A stretch of 64,000 nucleotides of DNA from Larus michahellis (Eukaryota; Chordata; Aves; Charadriiformes; Laridae), in NCBI RefSeq assembly GCF_964199755.1, contig NC_133914.1, positions 2,852,001 through 2,916,000 on the forward strand, given 5' to 3'. Position numbers and translations under genes: made by a program. This document shows, piece by piece, positions 12,481-25,332 of the stretch (the stretch's first letter is position 1; each line of letters starts with the position of its first letter). The notes below the pieces were generated by a model. It saw only the letters and a program-made list of their open reading frames with translations, was not told the DNA's origin and ran no database searches.

Positions 12481-13979
12481 ACCGAGAGGAGCAAAGCCCA
12501 GAGCCGGAGGCCGTCCTGGCCAGGAGGAGGCACCAGGGGCCATCAGGGCTGGAGCCGTCCCCGACACCGGCTTGTCTGGGCCCCGCGGCTGAGCCAGAGC
12601 CACCGCCGTCACCGCGGCCCTGTACTACCATCCAGCTCCGCCGGCCGCTGCTCCTGACAGGGTTTTTAATCTGCAGAGAAAGCACTAATGGGATAGAGAG
12701 GTAAAGAGTTCATCCTGCTCACTTTCCTCTGCTTCTTCCCTCTTTTTCTGAGCATCTCTCTCTCCTGGTTTCCTCTGGCTCACCTCTCCCTGCCTGAGAG
12801 CTCCTGAGGTCTGTAGATTAAAAGCATTAATAAGAGCCAGAAATTATTATGGGAATCCTATTTATCACAAAGCGAACGGTATCGAGCAGGCTGCAGCCTC
12901 GGGAGCCATGGCCATTGGCTTACAAGAAGCACCGTCGAGGCGGTGGGGTTCCTCCTTCCCCGGCCCCCCCTGCCTGGGCACCAGGGCTGCGGGCGAGCGG
13001 GGAGCCTGCAGGACGGGGGGAGAGGCAGAGAAAGCAGCGACAGGAGCAGCTGCCAGTGCCCAAAGCGAGAGGGGGAGCGGTGACGGCACGGGGGACACCC
13101 TGGTGGAGGCACCACGGGGCAGTAGGACGCGGCCCCCACCCCCGGATAACTGCAGCTGCAGCGTTCCCGGTGCCAAGGCTGCTTCCACGGCAGACAGGAT
13201 TTCAGCACATGCCCTCTCTTCTTCCTAATCCCAACATCTTGGGTCAAACCAGTAGCTCCTCTGTGGTGAAATCCAGGTGTTTTGATTTGTCTGTGAGAGA
13301 TCTCATTATCAGCCGCAGCAGCAGAGACACTGACATTTCATGTCAGGGCCCCTTTGAATTTACTTTCTGCCCCGAGGTACAAAAGAAACCATGAGAAATC
13401 AATTTTCTTTCCTCCAAGACCCCCTAGTTTTAAAGAACTTTTAAAGGGCAGAAAAAAAACATAACCGGGATGTCTTCTACCTTTAAAAAGGTCCTTTATC
13501 ATGTTAGATTTTGATTAATCAGCCTCCTACTACTGTCACTTCCACGGGGGAGAGCATCAGGGTCCTCCCCGCGGGAGAGGGAGAGGGAGGCTTCAGCTGC
13601 TGGTGGAGACACGGCCACGTGCAGGGCAGGCTCCAGCCTTGGCACCAGCCGTCCCTCCTGGTCCCGCTCCCGCTCCTGCCAGCAGGGAGACGTGGCACCG
13701 CGCTGGGTGCGGGATGCTCGGGTGGGCGCTGCCGGCGGCTGGTTTCTGCTCCCCTGGCGCCGCTCGCCATGGCTGCCTCCAGGCTTTGAGACGGCTCTGG
13801 GGCTGCAAACCCCGAGACTCCCCAGCTCGCTCCAGCAGGCGCCGGCCCATGGTGCAAGCGTGGTGCTCGCAGACGAGCCCAACGCCGCGGGGGGACAAGG
13901 CTGCTCGCCCTGGTCCCAGCCCCGGCCGGCAGGCGCGGGGGCATGGAAGCCCTGCAGACTGTGACTGGCAGCAGGCAGC

Positions 13980-14260
13980 CCGCTCTGCCTGCCAGATGAC
14001 ACGCATTATTCAGGCGAAATATTCATTTAAGAGCGTCTGAGCCATAGTAATAAAGCAGACATTATGACAATACAGATCAATAAGTCCAGAGAGGATCCTT
14101 TGCTGAAACACGCTGCAATTGTTCAAACCAAGTCTTAATTGTGACAGGAATTGATTTCTCTTTTCTAATATCCCTGACTTTTAATTAAAAGGTAGTTAAG
14201 TAGACGATACATTTCCAGGATCATTTAGAGGCAGGACAACATCAAGGAGCGCGCACTTAA
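13980..14260. other. AT-rich non-coding island
   Basis: The sequence changes sharply from GC-rich to AT-rich and contains ATTCATTTAAGAGCG, CTGCAATTGTTCAAAC (an AACAAT-type SOX core on the minus strand) and GACTTTTAATTAAAAGGTAG. No coding exon is seen. It is a candidate conserved non-coding element. Confidence 0.33.
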
Positions 14261-16439
14261 AATGCAGAAATGGTGCCTTGTTAATGCAACGAGACTGCAG
14301 CCTGGGGACTTGCTCTGTGACGATTCAGAGATGCCCACGGCTGAGCAGGGGACAGGGACGCCAGGACACAGGGACACCGGGGTCCCCCATGCTGGCTCCC
14401 GCAGCCTGCGCTCCCAGGGACACAGGCACGTCCCCACTCATTCTCTCCCGCTCCCCAGGGTCCTCCATCCATCCGCATTTCACACCCTCTCGCACACACG
14501 AGTGCCTCTAATAGCTCTGATTATCCTGCAGACTCCGGCGCTTCGCTTCGCCCTTGGCCGGTGGGAGGTGGCTGGGGCCACCAGGGCGGGCAGCCCCGTG
14601 CCGCAGCCCCCCGGGCACCGCAATCGCTGCCCCACCAGCTGCCCGAGGAGCTCAGCAGTGTCCCACCATGGCCACACGCTCCTTGAGGTGGTCCCAAGAC
14701 GTGGCGGCAGCAAGGGAGGCCGGGAGGAGGGAGCGATGGAGCCCCTGTGAGGGGAGGGATGGGCTCCTCCAGCCTTCTTTTTTTTTTTTAATTTCCAGGA
14801 AGCTTCTCACGGCAGGGGTGGCGGTGGCGTGGCACAGCACGAGTGTGAGGAAGCCAACTGTGAAACAGCCAGACGCTTCTCAATCATCCGCTATTAGAGT
14901 AAAACAGGCCAAAGCACCTTAATCTGACTGGAGGGAGGCCATTAACATCAGAGACTCCATTAAAAGAAGAAATGGGCCTTTTATCTACTCATCAAGAATC
15001 ATAAAGGAGAAAACCTTGGAAGACACCCATAAATCCCCTAACGCGTCCCCAGGGAAGCCCCAGCCCTGCAGCCCGCAACTCAGCGCGGCAGCGGCGGTTC
15101 TGGCACAGCAGCTCCCGCGCCGACGCCACCGACCGTCTGTGAGGCCGAGGCATCTGCCGGACAATCGGACATGACAGACCCGCAGCCATCCACCCACCCG
15201 CGTTGGAGGTGGCAGCGTCGCACCAGGGGTCCTAGCCATCCCTAAGGGTGGCCTGTCGCTGCCAAGCGGTCCCTGGCCGGAGAGCAGGGCTCCCGGGCTG
15301 CGCCAGGGCCAGGAGGGACGCTGGCTGCGCGTCCCCGTGGCGTCACCCTGCCTGGAGCAGCCCGGCAGAGCCGAGCGTCCGGCAGAAGCTCCTCTCCTGC
15401 CTGGGGGATGAGGGGCTGGACCCAGAGCCAGAGCGTTGCCAGGTTCACGCTCCCCAGACGGGTGGACCCCCAGGGTCCATTACCTCCCATCGCTGGAGCT
15501 TTAATAACAGAGCATTCACAAGACTAATCAAATCTCCCCTGCCTTACCACCCAGCCTGGTGGCTGCTTGGAAAACACGTGTGATGTTAAGTCAGGAAAGT
15601 GGCATTTGGACCAGGTCCATAAGAAATTGAGTGGTAATTTAGAAGTAATTTAGGGCTCTCCCTGCCACCTGGAAGCCAGAGCTGGACTAGGGAGTCCTCG
15701 CTGAGCAGCCTCCGCCTCCCGTCCCCATCCCTCGGCACAGCCGCCCCCCTGCCCAGCGCACCCGCCGGGCTCACCCCCACCTCCAATGCCGTTCTCACAA
15801 AATATATCTGGTATTTACTCTGCTGGTGGGTACGTAAGTGGTCAGACACTGCGTCAAACCCTGTTTCCCCAGAACTGATTAGATTAGAGAGCAGAGGTGC
15901 TTGAGAGCTTGCGGATCCTGCCAGGAAAGAGGAGCAACGACTGAAGAAGATTCTCAGAAACATCCACGCCCTGATATTCTTCCCCAAAGCTGCTTGTTCA
16001 TGCCGGTTGGAAACACAGAAGCGTCACCTTTGCAAATACAGCCCATTTATTTATATTATTTGGCTCATCAAATATAAGCCAAAACACAGACGGTGACAAA
16101 TGGTCTCCTGGCTTTTTGAGTGCTCCCCCTCCCCCCCGCATCCATCCCTGCCAAATACACCCCATGCGAAGTGCAGCCCCTCGGCCGTTCTGCCCATTCG
16201 CCGGCTGCAGTGTGTCCGTGAGCCAGGCACCCGCTCTCCGGCCGGGGGAAGGGGCAGGCAGCGGCACCCCCTGGTCTGCCTTCCCCTAACGCCCCCCCTC
16301 CTAGAGAGAGGAAACCCAGCGATCGCGTGTGTGGACAACTGCCAAAGGCACGTGGACGACTGCCGAAGGCAGGATAGCGCTCTGCCCGGCAGGGACATCG
16401 GTCTCGAGAAGGAGTGGGATAGCCCGGACAAGTTCCCGA

Positions 16440-16800
16440 AGAATTCGTGGTGCTGTAATACCTCTTCATGCTGTTAAGCTTTTAATTCATCCAGCTTTGT
16501 TACCTTGGATATTTCGTTGTCTTAATCAATGGAGCCCCCAGAATGATAAAAACCTTCATTAATACCACTGGGTTATTGCCTAAAACAACAGCACACCGTC
16601 GGCTGCTTTTTAGTTTGATCTTGCCGTCGCCTGGGACAGGATTAGAGAGAAATATATCTACTAATTCCTCCAATATCCTTCAGCAAACACCAGCTCGGAC
16701 CAAAGAGGACATGAGATGCCAGTGCTAGTAATTGGAAAGCAGCTCTTCACTTGCAGATGGTCGGAGACCCTTGATGGCACCCCAGGCTTTGACATAATTA
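16440..16800. other. AT-rich non-coding island
   Basis: The block contains GCTTTTAATTCATCCAGC, TTGTCTTAATCAATGG, CCTTCATTAATACC and CTAGTAATTGG. No coding exon or repeat is recognised. It is a candidate conserved non-coding element. Confidence 0.3.
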
Positions 16801-18669
16801 TCGCAGGCGCAGAGCAGCTGCCAACCAGCACAGTACTTGAGCGGAGAGAGCTGCTTAATCCTACTGCCTCTCTTCCTAAAAGGGGCCTTTCATCCTTCTC
16901 CAAGCCCTTTGCAGGGTTGCTGCGTGAAGCACGAATCAAACATCGCGGAAGGGGCTTACATACAATTAGTGGCTCTTCTTGCTCAGACGGAAATTAGCAT
17001 GTGGCCTTTGAAGGGGTGGAGGCCGTGCCGCCTCCTGCTGCGGAGGTGCGGCAGACGCCCATGGGACCGTCCCCATCCCCGCTCTCCTGGCGGCGGCCGT
17101 GCCCGCAGTGGGACGGGACCGAGCCCCCCGCCCACAGCGAGCCTGAAGGCGGCAGAGGGGGAACGGGCACCCGCGACCCAAAGCGCGATGCTCGAGCCCT
17201 ACGAGAGCACCGGGCGTCTGCTGGAAGAGCCTCCTGGCGAAGCAGCTCGGGCCACGCTCCGCAGGGCAGAGGAGGGTGGTGTTGAAGGCCAGAGGGAACC
17301 ATCTCATGACGCACTGATAAACTCAGACCCTTCCCCAGCGCAGCTGTTTGCAGCTGCCGAACTCCGCTTACAGCAGAACGCGTTACCAGCATTGCACTTT
17401 GTAATAACAAATTTCACCCCAGTTACCTTACTCCTGCAGTTTTCTCTGAAATATCCCAGACCTCTCTGCATTTCCCAGCCCCAAGGGGTCCCCCAGCCCG
17501 ATCCCCGCCGCCCCACACCGCTGCCCCACACCTGCCATCTTTACCGGTCCTTACTCACCTCGCCAGTCTTGCTCTGACCTCAGTTTGCTGCGGTTCAGCC
17601 CAGTTTGTCTCGCACTTGACCGCAGTGTGTGCGGTTCAGCTCTCCCCCCGTCCAGCACACAGGACGGCTTCCCCAGATCCCTTCCCGGATCTTATCCCGC
17701 TTTTCCATGTCCTGCTGGTTTTTTTTGGAGCTCAAGTGTTGCAGCATCCCAGTGGCCTTCCCCAAACAAGCCAGAATTTTTCCGGCCAGACGCCTCTGGC
17801 TTTGAGTCAAGTTCCAGTTTCCCCAGCCAGCGAGTCCCACTGCCTGCCAGTCGTTAAGTTCATGTCCAGTCATTAAGCTCACATCAGCTGTCGGCCCCTC
17901 ATTCCGCAGCCAGGGTGGCCGCGGTCAGTGACAGCTCTCTGGGGTTGTTGACACGAGGTTTAGCCGCACCAAACGTCCCTGTAAGGGACCGTGGCAGTCG
18001 GGTCTGAGACACCCTCCTATCCGTCCCTGCCCCGCAGGAGGCACCAGGAGCATCACCTTCGTTTCCATCGTCAGCGAGCGTAATTAATAGGGGTCCGCAG
18101 ACAGCCCGGGGCAGGGAGCAGGGCTCTGCGCATCCTCATGCCCCACAGCACCGGCATCGGGAAGAGGGAGCAGCCTGGCCCTCGGCGTAGGATGCGGTTT
18201 ACGTTTGGTTTTTTCTTTTAAATCTGTTCCCGACCTTGTAACTGTTAACTCTCAAAATCTGACCTTAAGCCTCGCTAAATAAATTTTTCCCCTGTGTTAC
18301 CGTAAGAGCTGCGCGATGCCAGGAACGACGCTCAATCAAGGCGAGCCGGAGAAGCCAAGGGTCTCCGCGGGTCACGCACGGGCCCGGGGAGCTCTGCCAG
18401 CACAGACCCGCGCCTCGTAACGCCCGGACCAGCCCGCCTTTGCCTCCCCGCGGCACAGAGTAACACCAGAAACCCCGAGGAGTTTTGGAGGGTGCAGAGC
18501 AGTTCCCAGCCCATTTTGTCACAGGATGTGGGGCCACAGTGACGCAGGCACCGAGTGGGGTCCATGGCAGAGACCCCGCGGGATGGCGACAGGCAGAGCT
18601 GGGCCACCGACGCGGCACCGACAGTGGTCGGTCACACCGAGAGCTGGCTGTGACCATGCACAGCCCCAC

Positions 18670-18820
18670 GAGACACGTCCCCCGCCCTGGCGTCCCCCTC
18701 GCCCACCGAGACACGTCCCCCGCCCTGGCGTCCCCCTCGCCCACCGAGACACGTCCCCTGCCCTGGCGTCCCCCTCGCCCACCGAGACACGTCCCCTGCC
18801 CTGGCGTCCCCCTCGCCCAC
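18670..18820. repeat. Minisatellite, 38-bp unit, four copies
   Basis: Four head-to-tail units begin at 18670, 18708, 18746 and 18784. Each starts GAGACACGTCCCC and ends CTCGCCCAC. Units 1-2 differ from units 3-4 by one C/T change, which suggests duplication in two steps. The tract is open in several frames on both strands purely because of the repeat. Confidence 0.92.
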
Positions 18821-18904
18821 TGGCCGCTGCTGAAGGGCAGCCGCAGGTAGACGACAGCGGCAACGCTGCCTCGGGAAGGGGAGCACGAGCAGCGCAGCCA
18901 GATG

Positions 18905-19215
18905 CCACGTAGACTTCAGAGAGCAGTAAAGTAATTAAGTATTGACTGAGAGCGTCCTAAGCGAGCCCCGGATGCACATTACATTCCGCTTAACTCAATA
19001 ATTACCGTATATATTATCCCTTTCCACACTCTATCTTTATTAAGCTAAAAGGTCTGTAATTAGCTACTTGGTTTAAGTGTAAGATTTTAATTAATTCATA
19101 TCATGAAATATAATTGCTTATTAGAGACAATGCTGCATATTCTATCACACCAGTATGTCCCTGCAATATTTTAACCAAAATACAAGAGTTTTTGTCACAG
19201 TGGGTGAGCAGAGGT
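18905..19215. other. Strongly AT-rich island with dense TAATTA-type cores
   Basis: This is the sharpest composition change in the interval. It carries AAGTAATTAAGTATTGACTG, CTCAATAATTACCG, GTAATTAGCTACTTGG, TTTTAATTAATTCATATC and ATAATTGCTTATTAG within about 250 bp. There is no coding signal, tandem periodicity or recognised mobile element. The density of homeodomain-type cores makes it the best enhancer-like candidate here, by inference only. Confidence 0.42.
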
Positions 19216-19844
19216 TTTACTAATCAGGCGCCGGGACGCGAAACATCCTCTACAAAACCAAAAGGAACCCACAGGCCGGCACGCGGCTCGGTACAAAGCC
19301 ATCGCAGAGCTGTTCCCTGCCACAAAATGGAGCAGCAGCCACAAAGCGGTGTCCCCACCATCCGGGGGAGGCTTCGCCCCCAATGGACCAAGGTGTGACA
19401 CAGCCCCGAGCACCCCAAGTGCCTGCACCATGGGGTGGCTCCTGCCGAGACCTTCCGTCACCGCCACGGAGCATGCGGAAACAGGAGCACCAGCCCTGCA
19501 GGCAGCCAAGAGACTCACCTGGCAGTGTTCCCAGAGGCGGGCAGGGCTGGTGACACGCGGTCCCCCAGAACAGGAGAAGGTTTTCCATCATCACGTCGAG
19601 GGAGCCAGGGGAGAGGGGGAGCAGGGGGAGGCAGGCAGGGTCTGGGGATCTGCCACCCCTCCCAGCTCTCCTGGCATCCCAGGAACCCAATTAGCAGGGA
19701 ACCATGTTCTTCTCTAACGAGCCTCGTTAGCAAACCTCACCTGAAACTCCATATTCACTTGGTGGCTGCAGAGGGAACCTGGTTCATCTCCTATGGCCGA
19801 GCCCAGCCCCACCACCAGCACGGAATCTGCAAATGCACTCAGCT

Positions 19845-20175
19845 GACGATTTAAGCTTTGATTCCATTTAATTTAGATGTTAGAAGAGTTTTATTTTAGG
19901 AGTTAATATGTTATTTATGAAGGTATGTCAACACAGCATATCAATTTAGCAGCTGTTGCTAGTTTACTATGAGATGCTGTTCAAGACAGGACAATCTGTC
20001 TCGCTGTATAATGTCAATTCTGTGGCACTCACGCAAATGCAAAATCACTACAACACCAGAAAGAAACAACAGCCCTACTAGAGACTTAGAGAAATACCTT
20101 GTAAACTGCACGATAAGTTATTGACTTTATGGCAGTTGGTGCTGAATTAAAATGATAAACTCAAGTTTTTTATCT
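19845..20175. other. AT-rich island with octamer-like motif
   Basis: The block runs from CGATTTAAGCTTTGATTCC to AATTAAAATGATAAACTC. It includes CACGCAAATGCAAAATC, which resembles a POU-factor octamer with one mismatch, and several TTAAT cores. No exon or repeat is recognised. It is a candidate conserved non-coding element. Confidence 0.33.
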
Positions 20176-21334
20176 GCCGAAAGCTGTTTCCATGGTGTTG
20201 AAGCAGCAGATGGTCTTTCCTAGAGATAAAGGACTTCAAAGCTTTGCCAGTGCAGAGCACTGGAGATTTAACATATGTATTGTGAAATTTAAGAGGAGAG
20301 CACCTGGAGGTGCGGTGGGATGGTGGCTGGCACGGCTCTGCCTCGCAGGGGACCCCAGCAGGACCAGGACCAGGACCCACCACAACACCCAGCCCAGGGC
20401 ACGTTCACAAGGCTGTATGGACCCAATTAGCTGTTCGTCGGGGGTTCCTTCATACTTAACTCGGGAGGGAAGCCCCAACAGCCACAGCCTTCCCTTCATT
20501 CACACTAACAGCCTGTTCTGCCCCTCTTTCAGGAGTCATTAATTCCTAATAAGTAGAAAACTGCATGATGGGCTTTGGGTAGGAATAGTTTACTGTATCG
20601 GAGACAATCCATGATCTAAATTACCAGCTATAAATCAGTTTTCGAATGTTGACATATCTTTAATAATGATAAATGAAGAATTTATGGATGCTGCTAAAGT
20701 TCACATCAAGATTTTGATTTACGAGCACGCTGAGCTCAGGTGGAGCCATCAGCCCCAGGTCCAGCACCTCGTCCCAGACTTGGACGGCAGCGTGTCCCTC
20801 ACCTGCGCTCCGGTGACTGCCAGCCCCGTCTCCCTCCCGTCCTGCGGGGCTGGAGGTCCCCGTGGACCATGGCCAAGTGACTGCAGGTGTGTCTGAGCTC
20901 CAACAGCTTCCGCCTCCTCTGCCAGCTCCTGCCTTCCTCACCTCCCTGCCGCAGACAACCAGGACAGCGAGAGGTTTGCCTTCTGGGCACTGAAGGATGC
21001 TCCCTCTCGTCCAGAACGCATCCGTCTCAGGTGGGGCTTCTCCCTGCCTCTCTGTTTCTCTTGGCTTCGCCTGGAGACACCCTTTCCCACCGCCCGTGAG
21101 GGTCTATGGCGGGGACAGACACTAGCGTGAGGTGGGCTGGAATCATCTGAGGTTTTGCAGAATTCAGGACACCGACCTGGCGCAGGCTCACTGCTGAGAG
21201 CTGCCAGGCTGGAGGGAGAAGGGCTGGAGCAGAAAGCTGGGAGCCAAGAGACACTGAGACATCGGCTGCAGGAGGCCAACAGAGACCCAAAAGGGGCTTG
21301 GCCACCTGCAAGGCTGAACAGAGAAGCTCAACAG

Positions 21335-21975
21335 AAGCCGGCAATGCGCCCTTGCAGACCAGAAAGCCAACCGCATCCTGGGCTGCATCAAAAGAACCGT
21401 GGGCAGCAGGGCGAGGGGGGGGATTCTGCCCCTCTGCTCCGCTCTGGGGAGACCCCACCTGGAGTCCTGTGTCCAGCTCTGGAGCCCTCAGCACAAGAAG
21501 GACACGGAGCTGTTGGAGCAGGGCCAGAGGAGGCCATGGAGGTGCTGGGAGGGCTGGAGCCCCTCTGCTGTGGGGACAGGCTGAGAGAGCTGGGGGGGTT
21601 CAGCCTGGAGAAGAGAAGGCTCCGGGGAGACCTTCCAGCCCCTTCCAGGCCCTAAAGGGGCTCCAGGAAAGCTGGGGAGGGACTCTGGATCAGGGAGGGG
21701 AGCCATGGGACAAGGGGAACAGTTTTAACCCCAAAGACGGGAGATTTAGATGCGATCTCAGGAAGAAATTCTTGGCTGTGAGGGCGGTGAGCCCCTGGCC
21801 CAGGTTGCCCAGAGAAGCTGTGGCTGCCCCATCCCTGGAGGGGCTCAAGGCCAGGTTGGACGGGGCTTGGAGCAGCCTGGGCTGGTGGGAGGTGTCCCTG
21901 CCCAGGGCAGGGGGTGGCACTGGGTGGGCTTTAAGGTCCCTTCCAACCCAAACCATTCTGTGATTCTATGATTTT
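21335..21975 (+). mobile_element. CR1 LINE, 5'-truncated 3' end
   Basis: The sequence matches the 3' end of avian CR1: GGCAATGCGCCCTTGCAGAC, then AGCCAACCGCATCCTGGGCT, CTCAGCACAAGAAGGACACG and CAGGTTGCCCAGAGAAGCTG, ending in CATTCTGTGATTCTATG repeats. Only the terminal 640 bp or so is clear; the 5' border may lie further left, to about 21,150. Open frames here are fragments of LINE sequence and are not host genes. Confidence 0.9.
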
Positions 21976-23189
21976 GCAAAAGCACCGTGGTAATGGTAGG
22001 CGCTCCACCACGTATTTCACACAAACCAGACACATGAGCAACTACAGCCACAGGCACAGCCCTCCTCCGTCCGTCTGTCCATCCATCCATCTGCTGGCTC
22101 TGCTCGTCTGCTCACGCTACCTGGTGCTTCGGGACGTATCTCCCTGACCAGGGCTGCTCTCCTCTCACACGTGCCAGGAAGGTCTTCTGGGCTGGAAAGC
22201 TGCTTTTCATTTGATTTCAATTTGCTGTTGGAATTAAGCTGGTGTAAAACAGTGTGTGAAGAGAAAAATTACCATGTCTGTTTAGGGAGCGTAAAATAGG
22301 TACTTAACTGTTTGACCACTTGGATAGTGGGGTCCAAATCAATTTTCACCCAGCTCACGTCCTGCCACAATTAATAAGCCGAAAATGCTTGTTAGAAGCA
22401 AACAGTAAACAATAAATAACCTCAGTGCCCGTCACTCCTCTCCCTCAGGCTCACACTCTGCCGTTCTCCCCCTGCGCTCGCAGAGCGGCCATGAGCGGCA
22501 TTGGTGGGAGCCGCAGCGCCCGAAATGGGGGTCTTGGGTGTCTGGGGGGTTGGGCCGTGTGTGGGATTACCGGGGTGCTCCCTGCGGCGACGGCAGTGAA
22601 CCCGGGGCACCTGCAGGACAGCCACCGGGAGCGGGCGCCCCGGCGGAGCCCCCCCAGACCCTTCCCTCTTTGCCAACGCCGACGGAGGGACCCCCGGCAC
22701 CGGGGACTGGGTGGAAAGGGGCTGAGCTTGCCAGAGGTGCAACACGCGCGTCAAATGAAACACAAGCTTGACACGCAGCCCCAGCGACGTCCCTGCAGCA
22801 GACACGGGGGACCGTCCACCGCCACCGCCTGCCCGCGCTCTGCACCCGCCTCTCCCTCCCTGCTGGAAGAGCCGACCCCGATCCATCTTTCTCCAGCGAC
22901 TACTACAGACGCGTGCCGCGGAGAGGCAAGGCAGGACGCAGGGCTTAGGAATTAGCCTGTTCCCATTGTGACGAGGGTGGGAGCACGATGGTTGTGACCA
23001 GCACCCTTGCTCCAGCACCCAGGGGTGTGCGCTGGCACCCAGGAGCCCCAGGAGGGCTGTTGGGGGTCAAAGCGGGGGGCTGATCCCCTTCCCCACCCAG
23101 CCCCTCACTTAACGAGGTCTGGAAGCTTTGCAACGAGAAGCACCGAGCTCCTTGGCCTAAGCCAAGGCCAACGACAGCTCCCCAGCGAG

Positions 23190-23460
23190 CCAGAGAAACA
23201 TTAATTGTTAAGCAAGTAATTAGTGGCTACAAAATATGACCAATACAATTACACTGAGGGTTTTTTTCCCTCTCTCTGTCCAGAGTCTTGGCACTGAACA
23301 GTCTCATAATTAGAAGACAAACTGACAGGCAGCTCCTGTGAAAACGCCCATCCTCCTTTGCAGAGACTCCCCAAGCGTTCTGCACCAATAATTACTAATC
23401 AAGTTATTTCTTTCAGTATTAAAAAGGCATTTCACAGGTAATTTGCCCATAATGGCACAC
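23190..23460. other. AT-rich non-coding island
   Basis: The block contains ACATTAATTGTTAAGC, AAGTAATTAGTGGC and CCAATAATTACTAATCAAG. Flanks are GC-rich. No exon or repeat is recognised. It is a candidate conserved non-coding element. Confidence 0.3.
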
Positions 23461-23996
23461 AGCCCCGTAGCTCCGGCGTACGCCTGGAGGCCAGCGGGTC
23501 GGGGATGGCCCCAGCTCTGGGCTCACGGACCCTCCCCGAAGTGGCCCCCCCCAGCTCGGGACATGGCCTCCTCGGCACCGTTTCACCCCAGATGTTCCCA
23601 GCTGCAGTGCGCCCTGCCTCCGTGGCACCCAAATGATGTCATCCGTCTGCATTTGCTAAGGCTGTTTGGGGAAAAAAGAGCCCAGGAGTCTGTAATTTGT
23701 CATTATCATACAGACCCGGAGAACAGCTGAACAAACCGCTAATATTGAACAAACAAACAAACAAAAACCGATAATGGCTTCTATCGAGCAGGGACCCAAA
23801 GCTGATGGACGACCTGGAGCAGCCCAGGAGAATTATTTGTGAATTGCTATCAATTTCCAAAATCAAAATGTAAATTTTTGCCTCACAATTGAAGTGCTGG
23901 GGGAAGTTTTTGCTTTTAGAAAGTCTTTTCTATCCCTGTGACTTTTTTGGGGAGAAAATAACATTCACTCCAGCCAAGCCCAGGTTATATATTTAC

Positions 23997-24188
23997 GGTG
24001 AGGGGGGTGAGCCCCTGGCCCAGGTTGCCCAGAGAAGCTGTGGCTGCCCCATCCCTGGAGGGGTTCAAGGCCAGGTTGGACGGGGCTTGGAGCAACCTGG
24101 GCTGGTGGGAGGTGTCCCTGCCCAGGGTGGCACTGGATGATCTTTAAGGTCCCTTCCAACTCAAACCGTTCTGGGATTCTCTGATTCT
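23997..24188 (+). mobile_element. CR1 LINE, terminal 190-bp fragment
   Basis: This is a second copy of the same CR1 subfamily as at 21,335. It shares GTGAGCCCCTGGCCCAGGTT and GAAGCTGTGGCTGCCCC with that copy and ends CCGTTCTGGGATTCTCTGATTC. It is strongly 5'-truncated, as CR1 copies usually are. Confidence 0.9.
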
Positions 24189-24395
24189 CACAGACACAGA
24201 GCGAGCTGGTTGAATTGGGGCACCTGTGCCTGGGGGCTGCCCCGCGTCAAGCGTCACAGGGCGTCCTCCGAGTCCTCCCGGACACCAAAACGCTGACACG
24301 GGGACAGAGCCCCCAAGAGCGACCCACGAGCCCTGCAGCCCCTGCCCTGCCGCCTCCAGACACAGCTCTGCGTTTGGGCAGGAGCTCAGGACGTC

Positions 24396-25047
24396 TGTCC
24401 TGGGTTGAGCGACACAGGACTAATTTCTCTTCTAATGCTGGGGAAAACTCCACTTTTGGAAGACTCTAGTGTCTGAATTTGTGAAAATATTTGCTTTATA
24501 GCCAGCTAGGCTATGGGAGATTCAAGGTCACAGTGGTTTCAAGCCTTGCCAGGTGCAGGGATGAGGAGGAGCGAGGCCTGGGCGTTTGACCCGGGCTGGC
24601 CAACAGGGTTATTTCATACCATGAACGTCACATTCGATATAAATTAGAAAGTTTGCTGCGTAGTTTTGCTCTCCCTTGATGGCAGCGGTCCAGAGAAACT
24701 CCTTGCCCCGGTGCCGGAGCCCTGAGCCCTGAGCCCTTCCCTTCCTCCCGAAGCCGCAGCGCTGGCAGCGTCCCACATTTACTGTCCCTGCCGGGAGCGC
24801 ACGGCTTCCTAGGATAGAATGGGCTGAGCACAATTCTTGTGTATCTTATATTAGTATTGGGATTAATACTGGCTCTTTAGTATTATTGTTAATTATTTAG
24901 TCTTATCCTATTAAATCTATTTACATTTCAACCCTCGTGTTTCCTTTCTTTCCCCAATTCCCCTTTCCGGGTGAGGAGGGGTCATCGGGGGATGGAATAA
25001 TTGTCTAAACGACAATAAACTGTCATGGGTTTTCTCAAACCATAACA
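24396..25047 (+). mobile_element. Solo LTR, avian ERVL-type endogenous retrovirus
   Basis: The element starts TGTCCTGGGTTGAGC and ends AAACCATAACA, about 652 bp. It carries blocks typical of avian ERVL LTRs, including CAGGGTTATTTCATACCATG, TTATCCTATTAAATC and a final C-rich run. It is flanked by ACGTC (24391-24395) and TCGTC (25048-25052), a probable 5-bp target-site duplication with one difference. No internal retroviral sequence is present, so this is a fossil left by LTR-LTR recombination. Orientation is judged from the position of the promoter-like block and the polyadenylation-like region. Age is probably moderate to old. Confidence 0.75.
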
Positions 25048-25206
25048 TCGTCTCTGTGGAGTCCAAACCCACGGCGCTGGCCCCGATCTGCTCCGTGGCG
25101 CTAACAGAACATGTGCCACGCCGCAGACAGCGCGGGGCCTTGGGCGCTGCTCCATCGCTTACCGCTGACAGTGTTAGTCCGACTGCTCGGAGCAGGGCGG
25201 GCGGCA

Positions 25207-25332
25207 GGATCACGGAATGGTGGGGGTTGGAAGGGACCTCTGGAGGTCATCTCATCCCACCCCCTGCCAGAGCAGGGTCCCCAGAGCAGGTCGCACGGGA
25301 ACGCGTCCAGGCGGACCTGGCAATCTGAAAAC
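25207..25332 (-). mobile_element. CR1 LINE fragment, about 125 bp
   Basis: In reverse orientation the sequence reads as a CR1 3' end: on the plus strand GATCACGGAATGGTGGGGGT is followed by TGGAAGGGACCTCTGGAGGT and CCAGAGCAGGGTCCCCAGAG. It is 5'-truncated. Confidence 0.85.

Noticed and set aside
16837-17577. 246-codon plus-strand frame
   Set aside because: No domain, no matching splice context, and the open length is explained by GC content.
21155-21963. Frames of 166 and 221 codons
   Set aside because: They are translations of the CR1 LINE 3' region, which does not encode a host protein.
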